A stretch of DNA of 64,000 nt from contig OAPG01000002.1 of assembly GCA_900208305.1 (NCBI GenBank), positions 1,054,001 through 1,118,000 of the forward strand, given 5' to 3'. The translations under genes and the position numbers were made by a program. Below the pieces are notes generated by a model. It was given only the letters and a program-made list of their open reading frames with translations, did no database searches and had not been told where the DNA came from. Shown here in pieces: positions 30,234-41,174 of the stretch (position 1 is the stretch's first letter; each line of letters starts with the position of its first letter). Source of the stretch: Melanopsichium pennsylvanicum (Eukaryota; Basidiomycota; Ustilaginomycetes; Ustilaginales).

Positions 30234-30400
30234 CCTCATCATCCACACCACACCTTTGCAATCCTAATCCATTATATCTACCGAAACATCCAACGCAACC
30301 TCTTTGAAATGCTTTGCGGGTATGAGATCGATATCATTCGATACAAGAATACAGGTAATGTAACATGAGTGTACCCTTGTAATACATACATACTGCCTCC

Positions 30401-33400
30401 TCAAGCATCGTTCGTTTTAGCCTCGGAGCTTGCAGCAACATCGCTCGCAGCATTAGTAGATGAACCAATGGGTTGTATCGATTGACGCTTGACCATGGCT
30501 GCTGCAGAATCCAGCTTCATGTTGTCAAAACAGTCGGTGTAGATCGAGTACGAAGTGAATACGCTGTCACGATAGGTGCTGCGCGTTTTACGCGGACGCT
30601 CGGATGTTGCAGACAGTCCAGAGCTTGCCTCGGCGTCATTGTCTGCTGTGACAGGTTTGGAGCCAAGCTGCGGAGGTGTGGTGCAAGTCTCGTCATTTGT
30701 TTCGTCATCGATGGCATTTCCTGCGTCTCCAGAAAGGACGATGCGAGGAGCTGCTTGCGTCATCTGAGAATCAGTCGAGACATCCGTGTCTGCCTGCGCG
30801 TCCGTGACCTCGTCCGCATCCCGCGAACGAGTCTCAGTGTCATCGCTTCCAGCCTGCTTCTCGGCGCGTGACGCTTCGCCACTTTCAAGCACTTTGGAGA
30901 CAGCATCGCTTCCGCCTAAAGCCGCAAGTCCATCGAGGCCAACGATTGTCAGCGGTCTGGCTCGTCTTCCGCGACGGGAGCTGACTGGAAGCTCGGACAG
31001 GGGCTCATCCTCCTCGTTCTGAGCATCCGGCTCGCTGGAGCGATCCTCGGTTGCGCCGTTCAGAGTGGCAGGGAGGTCCACATGGACAGGAACAGAGTCG
31101 TTCGAAGAAGACAATGAAGCTCCACGAGCACGGCCGAGGTCCAAATGAGCGCTGGTCTTTGCCATTTCGTCTTCGACTGGAGAGATCACAGCGGTACTGC
31201 CAGCACCAGCTTGGTCCTCGGCAGCCACGCTGTGCTCCATCAGCTGTTGAGCTTCGACATCGAGCTCGACGTCCGCCTCGGGTTCGGGCTCAGGCTCAAA
31301 CAGCCATTCGTGCATGGTGACGATGGTCTTGACCACGTTCGCAGCCTGACCGAGATTGCCGAATCCGATTGCCACGCTCGACGGTCCCGGAGGTGGATTC
31401 AGCAGCGAGGTACCAAACACAAGCGCAATGTTGTGGGCCAGCATCTTGTTGGCTTCCGCCTCCTCGACCACTCTTGCCAGGTGCTCTGCGGTACGACGCA
31501 AGACATCAAAATGAAACTTGGGCATCTTCCAGATAATGTCGCGCATGGCGTAGAGGCGATCGTCGTTCTCCATGGCATTGGTCGCAATGAGGGCGTTGTA
31601 TGACTCGAAAGTGATAAGGGGCTCTGGCAACTCGCGAAGCCAGGTCTTGACAGCGCCGGCGATAGTGTGGATGTCGCTGAACTCGCCAGTAGACAGATCG
31701 ATGCACTCTGCAGGCTGCTGGTCCCATGCCCGTCGTAGATTCTCAACTGCACTCTTGGAGCCCGAGATTCGGTAAATCCCCTGCTCCCGCAATCCCCTCG
31801 CTTCGATCTCTGCAAACATACGCTCAACTGCCGTAGGCACAGAGTGGCCTTCGCGCTCCACGAGCTCAATCAGAGGGCGTCCGTACAAAGGTGCGGGCGC
31901 TGACTTGGTCTTGGTGAGTACGGCAGCCTTGCGCGCGTCCATGGGCCTCAGCACTGCATACTCTTTTGATGCCCGCTCGATGTGGCCGATCCATTCAACC
32001 AGTTCAGCAGCATTGACCGCCTGCAAGAGATACTTGGCGCCCTCTTGTGAGGTCAAATGAAAGATAAAGGAGCGTTGCGAGTTGATCCAGACCGACACGC
32101 GTGCACCGCCAAGACCTGCAATGATAGACGGCTTCTGCAAGGGTGTCAGACGCATCAGCTCAGACACCGACTTGGCGGGTGCATCGGGCTTGTCTAACGA
32201 GATAAGCGGTCGAACAGCTCCCTTGAACAACGCAGTCATGCGTCGAGCACGGATGGTGGCCTTGTCGGGAGGTGCCGTCTGTAAAGCCGCCACGTTTTCG
32301 AAAGAGATTGGTGTCGTACTGGAAGAATGCGTATTGAAGGCCGAGGCACGCCCAGTGGAGGATGGCATGCTCGATACGCGAGATGAAATGGAAGGTCGTA
32401 GGGGAAGCGAATTCAGCATCTCCAACGCAGCACGATCTCGACGCAGCTTCTCTTGCTGCTGCTTGGATAGACCTGGGAGTGCTTTGCTCGGGCCGGCAAG
32501 TCGCAGTCGCGCGTCGAAGCGAGCGGGTGGGGCATTGCGCATCTCATTGGCCGCGTCTTCGCGGAATGCACGACGATCCCATATAACGCGAGCAAGGGCG
32601 CTCTGCATCAGACGCAAACGGGCACCTGCAAGATCGACGAGGTCGGGGACGCTACAGGCGGGGCGCACTCGGACAGCGCCGTCGATGATGGCCCACATAG
32701 TGCGACGCTTCTCAAAGTCGACGAGCTCGACGTCAGCTGCTGAAGCATGAACGCTTGGTGCCTTGGTGGCTACTTCAGCCAGGCAGGCAAGAATCCAGCC
32801 AATGTCGGGTGTGCCGGACTGCTCGGTGGCTGAACGCAAGTCGGAGGCAAGCTGTATAGGCATCATGTCATCCAAACCATCACCCTTGGCCCCGCGAGCA
32901 GCAGCAACACCTTGCCAGGCGCGCAAGAAGATGCGAGATTCAGAAGAGCCGAGCGTGTTGACAATGGCAGACTCCACGAAGGAACCGATGGTAGGCTCGC
33001 GGAAGGGCAAAGATGTATCAGCAATGTTGTTCGAGTTTCCATTCTGAGCGTGGGTAGAGCTTGCAACGTCGTCACCTCGAAGCCTCAGCATGCGTGCTCT
33101 GCAGATCCAGAGAGCATCGAGAAGCTTCGAAAGTCGCTCCTGACGTCGTTCGAGACCGATGCCCGACTCGATAATATGGATTGCGATCCAACCTCGAAAG
33201 AGGCTCTGAGCCGCCAGAGCATCACGAACCGCGGAGGGAAGCTTCTGCTGCAGAGTGACATCCTGCCTCGCGTCTTTGCCGGAGCCATCGCACGCCCTAA
33301 GGACATCGAGCATGGTGTACATGTTGGTGACGGGCTTGTCCTCTTCTCCTGATCCAGTGTTGCCCGCCTTGACGGTGAACCACGCCGCGGGGTGGGTCGC

Positions 33401-36400
33401 TTGCTTTTCAAAAATTTCGCTGACGACGAGCAAGTCGCGATCAACGATCTTGTCGAAGAAGACGGTCGCGATCGACTCGAGATACTCGACCAGTTCGGCA
33501 GCGCTGGCCCTGTCAAATTCGAATCCGGCCTGGTGCTGATTGCTGGAAACCTGCACAGGCACATCGGTAGCATAGCTGCGCTCCTCCTGCCTGGCGTTAG
33601 CGCCCATGACCCTTGCACCGAACATGCTCCTGAGCTGAGCCAGCGCGTGGATCACCTTCCGCTGGTCGGCATCTTCGGCGGTGTTCTCGATAGATTGCTG
33701 CCGGAGGAAGCCTAAGGCCAAGTGATAGAGCACATCGTCGTCTACAAAGTCCTGCGGGAAGCGTTCGATCCACAAACGCAGGGTAAGCACCACACCCATG
33801 CGAATGCGGTAAGCCATATCCAAATCGTTGGGCTCAGCCTGACTGCCCACTGGGGTGAGCGGAATCCATGAAGGAAACTGGCTTGAAGTGCGGAACTCGT
33901 CGGCACCTGCAAGCTCCTTGCTTGCCGTGATGGCGGTCGTGAAACGCTTTTGCAACTGCTCAAATAGCTCTGAAGGAGAGCAGAGGCTGCGGAAAGTGGC
34001 CAAGAATGTGGTGCGGTAGGCTTCCATGTCCATAACCAGCCTTGTCTTACGCGTCGGCGTATTCTGCACCTCGCTACCGTCACCGGCCGAAAGGGGAGGT
34101 GTCACGATGATATGCTGGACACCCATGACGAGCAGATCGATCATGCGGTCAAGCGTAGCCGCCTTGACGACCACTTGCACAGGCACTACAATGTCGACGA
34201 CTGAGCTTCGGTTCGAAGCTGGCAAGCTTGATCGCTTTGAGATCTGGGAAAGTGGTCTCGATGCACGCCCAAAATCCTGCGAGAATCGTTTGCTGGTTAT
34301 GGGAGAATTGGGAAGTGACAGGTTGGGCTCCTGAATGATGCGCAGCACCAGCTCGTTGCCAATCTTCATAGTGTTGCTGTTCGCATCTTCCCATGTCCAT
34401 GTTGGGGCCATCGATGACCACTCAATCACTCCACCGAAAGCTGCGTTCCGTCCGGATCGGGTGCCGAGAGGCGGTGAGAAGGCCGAGGATCTTATCAAGG
34501 GCGAGCCTGCCAACGCCGGACGACCCGAAGAGCAAGAGGTGACAGTTGTTTGCGGATCACTTCTGAGGTTTGCGTGCGGATCGTCGCGGCGGAAGAGCTC
34601 CGCTGTGATCTGCGAAGCATTCAGCAGTGACAAAAGCGGGAGCGGATGCGGGAAGACCAGTGGCACGAGCGGAAGGCAAGGATTTGCATTTGTGGGCAAC
34701 TGATGTCTCTCTCGAGCGTCGAGATTGCCAAGCGCCTTGGGCTCCAGTTGGAAGGATCGTTCCATGTTGGACTCGGATGTTGGGTTCTGGCCTGCCTCGC
34801 GGAAGAGCAACTGCAGCGTCGCTTGATACTCGGCCAAGGGTTCCGTCTCTCCGGCAATGCACAAACTGAGCTCAGAGGCAGAATGCTGCCACGCCGAACG
34901 CCACTCGTTGGCGCTTGACCAGACGTGGTACGCATTCTCGGCTCGGCTCGACAATGTAATGTGATCCGTATTTGCAGAAGCAGATGCAAGACTGTCTGGC
35001 GGACGCAAGATGCGGTAAAGAGCGTTTCCGAGGAAAGGAATGGCTGCAGCTCTCCTGCCGTCCTGCAGGGTGGCAAAAGATTCTGCGGCGTCTCCGACGA
35101 AGCGGGGGCGCACGTTACAGCTTATGCCTTCTGTCCAAGAGATGCTTGACAGCATGGGAGCCCATTCTTCTGCGACCAGGACTCGGTCGCCTTCGGCCAA
35201 GTACCGCCACGTCTGCTCCAAGCGAGTGACAGCTCGCGAGCACAAAGCAGCGCACACCGCCATCCAGCCTGCGACGTCGCCGAGGGTGAGCAAGTAGGAA
35301 GCAATAGCGATCCAGTGTCGAAGCACCGAGGCGCGGTGCCGAGCGCCGTTCTGACTCACACTTGCTGCATCCAACCCGGCTGGGCTAGAGCTGAGTAGAT
35401 GCTTGAGAGCCATGGCTGTGAGCGGATGGGGAGACACAGAATCGAAGCTGAACACAGCTACGACTTCGCTGTTTGCCTTGGCTGTTTCGATGATTTCGGA
35501 CATTGAGAGGTGTGGGCCAACAAGATGGCGCAGGGCGTCAGCATGGAATAGATGGATCTGCTGAGCGAATTCAAGCGGCTCGAGCTGCAGGAGGAGACCA
35601 TCCGAGATAGAAAGCGAGCTACGCAATTCTCGCAGATCTTCCCGCGTATCGCTCGAGTTCTTGTCTGCCGTTCTGCTGATCCAATCGATAGGCTCGCCAG
35701 CTGCGATCAGCTCGGTTTTCAGGATCGGTGCGGCAGCAGTGGTCAACTTGTTCATGAGGTCTTGCCCGTCGAGGTGAGCGGAAGCGGCCAGAAGTTCGAT
35801 GGCGGTGGATACCGCCGGAGCCTGAGCGATGCCAGATCGAATGGCTATGTCGAGCAGCGTCGCCAGTCGTGACTTGAGCGATGTAAAAGGCCTGACTTCG
35901 ACTGCAGACCCGTCTTGAGCGGTCAGAAGAGACTCCTCCGCTTGACTTGACACCTCCGAGATGAACGCTGCTGCCTGCTCTGATGCCGCTTCCTTCACTT
36001 CACCAGCCACGGACATAGACGCGAACAATGCAATGACAAACGCTTCGACGACAGCCTCACCCGCTCCGTCTCCTCTCGTCCGCGCAGGGAGAGGAGACGC
36101 GATGGAACGTCTCGACATCGAGGCAGACACTTGTTCGGCTTTTGTGGGATATTGTGTTGCCTTGACAAACTCGTGCGCCAATGCCGCCATGGTTCCGCTG
36201 TAGATTCGTTCGGCCCAGCCTCTTGGGGCCTCGATACTGTCGACTAAAATGAGATCGGGATGCTTTCCTGGTTGGACCCAAGCTCGTTGGCCAGCGCCGT
36301 TGACTTCCGGCAGCAAGGGAGCTGTGTTGGATGTACCTTGCGTCTCGACGAATTCTGTTGTCGATTTGTTCGAATTCTGTCGGAGAGCTGGAAGGCGTGG

Positions 36401-38170
36401 TCGTATGCTGGGCGAAGGTAGCGGTGAATTCATTTCGGCCGTGCTGCTGGTGGCCGAGAGCAGATCCTGTTTGCTGAGACCACATTTCATGAGAGCTTCC
36501 GTGTTGAGACTTGGGAACGAGGTGGAAGAGGCAGGAGTGTCGGGCACGTTGCGCACGACACCGGTAGGAAAGAGCATCTTGACCTCGTCCGAGATGCTGC
36601 TGGGAGGTTTGTAGAAGCAGAGGCGTCCGTCTTGTAGCACCACCCGATATGGTTTCCAGCCTTTTGCGATGTCCTTCTCCTTCTCCTTGCCTTTGCCCTG
36701 ATCATGGTTTAGCTGTGGGAGGGTGAGACTAATGTTGGCGTTGCGACTTACAAAGCCTTGAAAGACGGCACCGGGCGGCAGCGGAACAGGCTCCGAACGG
36801 GTTTGATTGGAGAGGGAAAGGGCTGCGGCTGCAGAACCGCCGAGGTTGGTGAGGCCAAACGAGGCTGCAAGACTGGTTGCTACGGCAGCACGGCCTGCTT
36901 CCTTGCCGGTGAGCTTGGAAGCTTTGCGTGCGTGCTTTGCGTCGTGTCGCTGAGCTGCAGCCGACTGCAGGTAGCTGTGCTGAGGCGACGACATGCTGGG
37001 CCAATTTTTGGGCGGCGATTGTACCGAGCCAGTAGAGGGTTGGATTGAGGAGGCGACTGAGTCCAGCTTGCTATGGCCTGCCTTGAAGCGCTGGAACGAC
37101 GCACTGTGCTGCTGAATTGGTGATGCAAGCGTGCCCATATCGCTTGGTCTCCAGTCTGGCTGAGTGCCAGGAACGCCATGCTCTCCCCAAGTGCCGGGTG
37201 AGGTTGAGGTGGCTGCAGTGGCAAGGGTTGAGGTGCTCTCCTCGTAGCCCGATGAGGCAGGGAAAGGCGAGACTGGTTGTTCAACGGAGCTGAGATCGTC
37301 GACACTGCGTGAGAAGTTCATGGCAGGGCTGGGCGAGCGCAAGTATCGGTGGCGGTCGGCGGAAGATGGTGCTTGTTGTTGGTAAATGGCAGGTACGCGT
37401 GGCAGCTCGACTGTAGGATTGGTCGGAGAGGGGAAGTCAGCACGAGTGTGCAGGTCGGACTGACTTTTGCTGAACTGAGCATAGTTACTACTTGTAGAGT
37501 TGTCAGGGCGTTGACTTTTGGAGAGCGGACTGTAGGAGAAGTTTGGTTTCTGAGGGACGGGCTGCTTAATAGAAGTAGTCGAGGCTTTGCGATCACGACC
37601 AATGCCGCTAAAGAAGCCTCTTTTGGTGGGACTTGCGACGGCAGCCTGTTCCTCCGAGTAGCTCGGACGCGCGAAAGGAGCGCTGCCTTGTCTTTGGGGG
37701 TTTTCTGTTTGCTGATGCGCGCGCGGAGTCTTGTCCATGCTGGAGCTGGGCATTCTTCGGCCGTGTAAAGGTTGTGTAGGTGCGTGAGGGAAAGTGTGAT
37801 CTTTTTGAAGCTGACGATGATACTGAATGTGATTGGTAGAGTCGTCAAATGGGTCTTCTTGATGGATAGACAGTGATGACATGGAAGTGGAAGCGTTGAG
37901 AGTTGAGGAGCTGGAAGACGATGAGAACGGAGCCTTGGCTTTGCTGAGGAGAAAGTTGAAGGCAGAGTGACTTCGCCCGATGGGCTGTGTCTGTAACTTG
38001 TCCTGTGGTGATGGATACTGCGCTTGTTGTTGTGCACATTGATGCTGATGAGACTGGTTGTAGTAATACTGTTGGTGGTGTTGGTGTTGTTGTTGGTGGT
38101 GTTGGTGTTGTTGCTGTTGTTGTTGAGACGGAGCAGCATGCTGTCCAGGCTGTTGCGCCGGAAGGGGCAT
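30401..38170 (-). CDS. BEM2: Bem2-like RhoGAP with RasGEF-like and PH domains
   Basis: One uninterrupted frame encodes 2589 residues. In order: a Gln/His run (about 6-50) and a Ser-rich unstructured region; a PH-like segment (about 465-660, with WKPYRVVLQDGRLCFYKPP); a helical region; a RasGEF N-terminal module (about 1370-1480, TTFLATFRSLCSPSELFEQL); a RasGEF core-like region (about 1560-1900); a PH domain (about 1980-2075, VSVWINSQRSFIFHL); and a RhoGAP domain (about 2100-2290) with the catalytic arginine finger Arg2134 in QGIYRISG. This order matches yeast Bem2, a GAP for Rho1 and Cdc42 in bud emergence and cell-wall control. The RasGEF core lacks the usual PxVPFLGxYL block, so exchange activity is unlikely. 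A conserved-looking SVFTSYSIYTD piece lies near the C-terminus. Family certain; exact orthology inferred. Confidence 0.85.
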   Translation of the reverse strand: MPLPAQQPGQHAAPSQQQQQQHQHHQQQHQHHQQYYYNQSHQHQCAQQQAQYPSPQDKLQTQPIGRSHSAFNFLLSKAKAPFSSSSSSSTLNASTSMSSLSIHQEDPFDDSTNHIQYHRQLQKDHTFPHAPTQPLHGRRMPSSSMDKTPRAHQQTENPQRQGSAPFARPSYSEEQAAVASPTKRGFFSGIGRDRKASTTSIKQPVPQKPNFSYSPLSKSQRPDNSTSSNYAQFSKSQSDLHTRADFPSPTNPTVELPRVPAIYQQQAPSSADRHRYLRSPSPAMNFSRSVDDLSSVEQPVSPFPASSGYEESTSTLATAATSTSPGTWGEHGVPGTQPDWRPSDMGTLASPIQQHSASFQRFKAGHSKLDSVASSIQPSTGSVQSPPKNWPSMSSPQHSYLQSAAAQRHDAKHARKASKLTGKEAGRAAVATSLAASFGLTNLGGSAAAALSLSNQTRSEPVPLPPGAVFQGFVSRNANISLTLPQLNHDQGKGKEKEKDIAKGWKPYRVVLQDGRLCFYKPPSSISDEVKMLFPTGVVRNVPDTPASSTSFPSLNTEALMKCGLSKQDLLSATSSTAEMNSPLPSPSIRPRLPALRQNSNKSTTEFVETQGTSNTAPLLPEVNGAGQRAWVQPGKHPDLILVDSIEAPRGWAERIYSGTMAALAHEFVKATQYPTKAEQVSASMSRRSIASPLPARTRGDGAGEAVVEAFVIALFASMSVAGEVKEAASEQAAAFISEVSSQAEESLLTAQDGSAVEVRPFTSLKSRLATLLDIAIRSGIAQAPAVSTAIELLAASAHLDGQDLMNKLTTAAAPILKTELIAAGEPIDWISRTADKNSSDTREDLRELRSSLSISDGLLLQLEPLEFAQQIHLFHADALRHLVGPHLSMSEIIETAKANSEVVAVFSFDSVSPHPLTAMALKHLLSSSPAGLDAASVSQNGARHRASVLRHWIAIASYLLTLGDVAGWMAVCAALCSRAVTRLEQTWRYLAEGDRVLVAEEWAPMLSSISWTEGISCNVRPRFVGDAAESFATLQDGRRAAAIPFLGNALYRILRPPDSLASASANTDHITLSSRAENAYHVWSSANEWRSAWQHSASELSLCIAGETEPLAEYQATLQLLFREAGQNPTSESNMERSFQLEPKALGNLDARERHQLPTNANPCLPLVPLVFPHPLPLLSLLNASQITAELFRRDDPHANLRSDPQTTVTSCSSGRPALAGSPLIRSSAFSPPLGTRSGRNAAFGGVIEWSSMAPTWTWEDANSNTMKIGNELVLRIIQEPNLSLPNSPITSKRFSQDFGRASRPLSQISKRSSLPASNRSSVVDIVVPVQVVVKAATLDRMIDLLVMGVQHIIVTPPLSAGDGSEVQNTPTRKTRLVMDMEAYRTTFLATFRSLCSPSELFEQLQKRFTTAITASKELAGADEFRTSSQFPSWIPLTPVGSQAEPNDLDMAYRIRMGVVLTLRLWIERFPQDFVDDDVLYHLALGFLRQQSIENTAEDADQRKVIHALAQLRSMFGARVMGANARQEERSYATDVPVQVSSNQHQAGFEFDRASAAELVEYLESIATVFFDKIVDRDLLVVSEIFEKQATHPAAWFTVKAGNTGSGEEDKPVTNMYTMLDVLRACDGSGKDARQDVTLQQKLPSAVRDALAAQSLFRGWIAIHIIESGIGLERRQERLSKLLDALWICRARMLRLRGDDVASSTHAQNGNSNNIADTSLPFREPTIGSFVESAIVNTLGSSESRIFLRAWQGVAAARGAKGDGLDDMMPIQLASDLRSATEQSGTPDIGWILACLAEVATKAPSVHASAADVELVDFEKRRTMWAIIDGAVRVRPACSVPDLVDLAGARLRLMQSALARVIWDRRAFREDAANEMRNAPPARFDARLRLAGPSKALPGLSKQQQEKLRRDRAALEMLNSLPLRPSISSRVSSMPSSTGRASAFNTHSSSTTPISFENVAALQTAPPDKATIRARRMTALFKGAVRPLISLDKPDAPAKSVSELMRLTPLQKPSIIAGLGGARVSVWINSQRSFIFHLTSQEGAKYLLQAVNAAELVEWIGHIERASKEYAVLRPMDARKAAVLTKTKSAPAPLYGRPLIELVEREGHSVPTAVERMFAEIEARGLREQGIYRISGSKSAVENLRRAWDQQPAECIDLSTGEFSDIHTIAGAVKTWLRELPEPLITFESYNALIATNAMENDDRLYAMRDIIWKMPKFHFDVLRRTAEHLARVVEEAEANKMLAHNIALVFGTSLLNPPPGPSSVAIGFGNLGQAANVVKTIVTMHEWLFEPEPEPEADVELDVEAQQLMEHSVAAEDQAGAGSTAVISPVEDEMAKTSAHLDLGRARGASLSSSNDSVPVHVDLPATLNGATEDRSSEPDAQNEEDEPLSELPVSSRRGRRARPLTIVGLDGLAALGGSDAVSKVLESGEASRAEKQAGSDDTETRSRDADEVTDAQADTDVSTDSQMTQAAPRIVLSGDAGNAIDDETNDETCTTPPQLGSKPVTADNDAEASSGLSATSERPRKTRSTYRDSVFTSYSIYTDCFDNMKLDSAAAMVKRQSIQPIGSSTNAASDVAASSEAKTNDA

Positions 38171-38580
38171 GTTGACAGCGTTTATGAGTAGCGATGAGCA
38201 AGCGTGATGCGGGTAAACGGGTGTTCAACGGTTGAATTATAATGATACACGACGCGATCGAACCTTGAGACTGGTTGAATAATGTTGAGCAGTGTGAGGT
38301 GTTGGGGCAACAGAGATGAGGCGTTATCTATCCGGAATTGGGCGACATTCGAAGTGGAAGTATTGCACGGATTTGATCGCGCACCGCTGAGTCGACCTTG
38401 GATTTGGCAATGAAATGGACGGAGCCAACCAAGCCAATGCGACCTGATTTGTCCGACGATACCGAGTATTTGCCGCGACAGGAGCGAAGAGCGATGAGAA
38501 AGTAGTGGGTGATGAGGATGCGGATGATGACGAGCAGTGCGATGTAATGTCGATGAACCGAGCGACGCTGTGATATGTGT

Positions 38581-38640
38581 AAGTGTGTGTAAGTGTGTGT
38601 AAGTGTGTGTAAGTGTGTGTAAGTGTGTGTAAGTGTGTGT
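38581..38640. repeat. Six exact copies of a 10-bp minisatellite (AAGTGTGTGT)
   Basis: Six identical units fill exactly 60 bases, about 410 bases upstream of the RhoGAP start. The absence of any mismatch suggests recent or ongoing length change. Confidence 0.95.
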
Positions 38641-40035
38641 ATGTCTGTGCGGTGGTCACGAGTGTGAGACCCTCTTTTGGTGGGAATTTGTCTTCTTAGA
38701 GCAAGAGCTTGGAGCTTGTCATGTGTGTGACTTACGCCTTGGACGAAACGCAAAATATTTGAGAAGGACGGAGCGCAACGCCGATATAAACTGCCCAACG
38801 CGCACACACAATTCAACTTCAGGCACCTTTGCAAGAACAATCCTTTTCCAAGCAAAAAAAAAACAAGACCTTTACACCGCACCGCTGCGACTCTGAAAGC
38901 TACAGCAGCTCCAATCCGCGACTGAGTTACGCTGTTCGGATAGCTAAGCAACGAGGGAGGGCATCATACACTCCTGAGGCAATTGGTGGAAGAGGCCGAA
39001 CTGACTTGATTCAAAGAGCACGACTCGGGGTTGGCACCTCGGTAAAGCATATGCACAGAGAGAGAAAGCGAGAGTGAGAGAGAGAGGAAGAGCCAAATTT
39101 TGTTTGGGATTACAAGAACCCTCTTCTTCTCTTAAATTTAAACCCTGACTACAGTACCCTGTTGAAGCTGGGCACTGAATCAGTCTTGTTTCGGTGTTGG
39201 TTGCTCTCGCTGTCAAAGCTCATACCAACTCCGCCAATCTTCCTGTTGGATACGCACTCGTTCCCGTCCAGGAAAGCCTTTATTAGGCCTTTCAGCAGCC
39301 TCCTTCTCGTAGCACTTCAATGGAAGCTCATCAGGATGGTCCAGTAGTGTGCAGAGCGAGCTTCTGCACAGATGAGTATGAATAACAAATGGTGGCGAGG
39401 TTAACTTAATCGCGAGTCCGTGCCCATGCCCGTGCGCGTGCCCGCGCCTGCGCACTCGCACTCGCACATGCCCCACATGCATGGTGTCAGTGCACGACGC
39501 GGGCGAGGCTTGCGTGCGCGTGTTGTTAGCGAGAGGGAGAGCAAGAATAGGAATTCACGCGTTTTCTCGTTTCCAGAAATTTTAAGCCTCACACAGCAAA
39601 GTCGTGGTGGAATTAACTGCAAATTCACTCTGTGACTGTACCGTAATTTACTGGCACTAAGTTACACTCCAATCGGTCACGATCAGCTGCACGCACGGAG
39701 TTCAAAGAGGGTATGGAGGAAATATTAAGGACTCGGCCCTCAGGTGCTTCGCGCCATGGCTTCCGTCTGCAAATCGAAGCCTGTCAGGAGAACTGCTTTG
39801 CAGTCAAGGTTAGTCAAGCAAGTCTTCCACAGCTTCCAGATCTCACTGCGGCAGAATCGTTGGATCTCACCAGTTGGATTGCCTGTGTGGGTGAGAGAAG
39901 CCGCCCCTGCCGGCTGAGCTAGGCTCGCTAACTCACAGCATTCGGTAACACCTTCCGTCTTCGTTGGCCTTTGGAAATGAAGGTTGGATTGAAACGTGAG
40001 CCCGGGAACCCGTGTTTCAGGCCAAGACCTCAGTT

Positions 40036-40052
40036 GGGGGGGGGGGGGGGGG
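40036..40052 (+). repeat. Run of 17 G
   Basis: A homopolymer of 17 guanines lies in otherwise unremarkable spacer DNA. The exact length may be a sequencing approximation. Confidence 0.85.
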
Positions 40053-41105
40053 CACTTTGCAACGTGCTTGAGGCTCTGATGATGCCCGACTCGTCTCGGC
40101 AGGATATTGATGATGGTCGACCTTCCTTTGCCTCCTTTCTGAGCCTGGACATCTCGTCTTAGTCCTGTTGCACATCTTGAGCGGTGCAAGCATCCTGCAA
40201 ACATGGCAGCTATAGAAGACAGGGCGGATGGAAGATGTTTATGCCGGATGTCCTGCATGAGATCTTTCCTGCCTTCGTGGACAGAGAGCTGATACTCAAA
40301 ATCCCAAATCAAGAAATTAGGTACCGAACACTCTCGCTATCATGTCGTCAAGCGACGACATTTTACCGCCTTTCGACGCAGAATTGCCCTCAAGATCCCC
40401 ACATCCGGTCAGTCGCGAACTGTGACAATATGGAGCGGATCGAACGGACACATAACACAGTTCCACTGCTGATACAGTGAGAGCTCCGTGGAAGATGCGG
40501 GTAATTTTGCGATGTTGAAAGTTCTACCGAACGAGTATTTGACAAGGCGTTTGTTGGTAACTCTTCATTCGCGCCGCAAGCATTTCGACTAGGTGTTGCG
40601 AGATCGAAATAGCGTGTGCTCTAATCCACCGTCACATTCACCGCTATCGTTGGAGGGTAAATGGCTGGCTTTTGCTTGATTATGCAAGATCTGAAACGCA
40701 CGATCGGCATCGGGTCCGAAAGAAAGTGAGGTCGCGCTGCGTAGTGATGCGATCACCGGTATCACTTGTCCGATTTTACCGGTTATTCCAGAGTCTCCGG
40801 TTGCAACGTGCCTTTCTCAAAAGTCCGACGGCAATGCGAAAGGGACAAGAGCTCAGTAAATTACAATCATGTACTTACTGCTTCTCCGCATAAGTGCCCC
40901 TCATTTGGAGATGGTGCCTAACCACAGAAGCTGTCCGTTCATTCACTGTGCCGGGTCATCAGCCCCAGTTGTCACCCCTTTCCCTTTGCCCTTCATTCAA
41001 CCTTAATAATCACCGCTACACGCAAATCCCTTCTTGCACCCACAAATCTCAACCGAATTCCTTCCCCGCCCACTCCATAGATAAAGACTCCCAACCAACT
41101 TTCCG

Positions 41106-41150
41106 CTGAAAACATCTCCGCTGAAAACATCTCCGCTGAAAACATCTATC
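41106..41150 (+). repeat. Three copies of a 15-bp repeat in the ligase leader
   Basis: The unit TCCGCTGAAAACATC occurs three times in tandem, ending about 25 bases before the ATG of the acyl-CoA ligase gene, so it probably lies in the 5' untranslated region. Confidence 0.85.
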
Positions 41151-41174
41151 ACACCCACGAGCCAAACCACCAAG

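Larger units (their letters stand above)
38171..41174. other. Divergent intergenic region with simple repeats
   Basis: This 3-kb spacer separates the divergent starts of the RhoGAP and acyl-CoA ligase genes. It holds a six-unit 10-bp minisatellite, a run of 17 G at 40036-40052, a GC-rich CGTGCCC-type stretch near 39418-39475, and a 15-bp triple repeat in the ligase leader. Open frames such as 38328-38951 and 39740-40312 look like chance. Confidence 0.4.

Noticed and set aside
39740..40312. A 190-codon minus-strand frame crossing the 17-G run
   Set aside because: A frame that depends on a homopolymer (as a Pro run) and has no motif is more likely chance.
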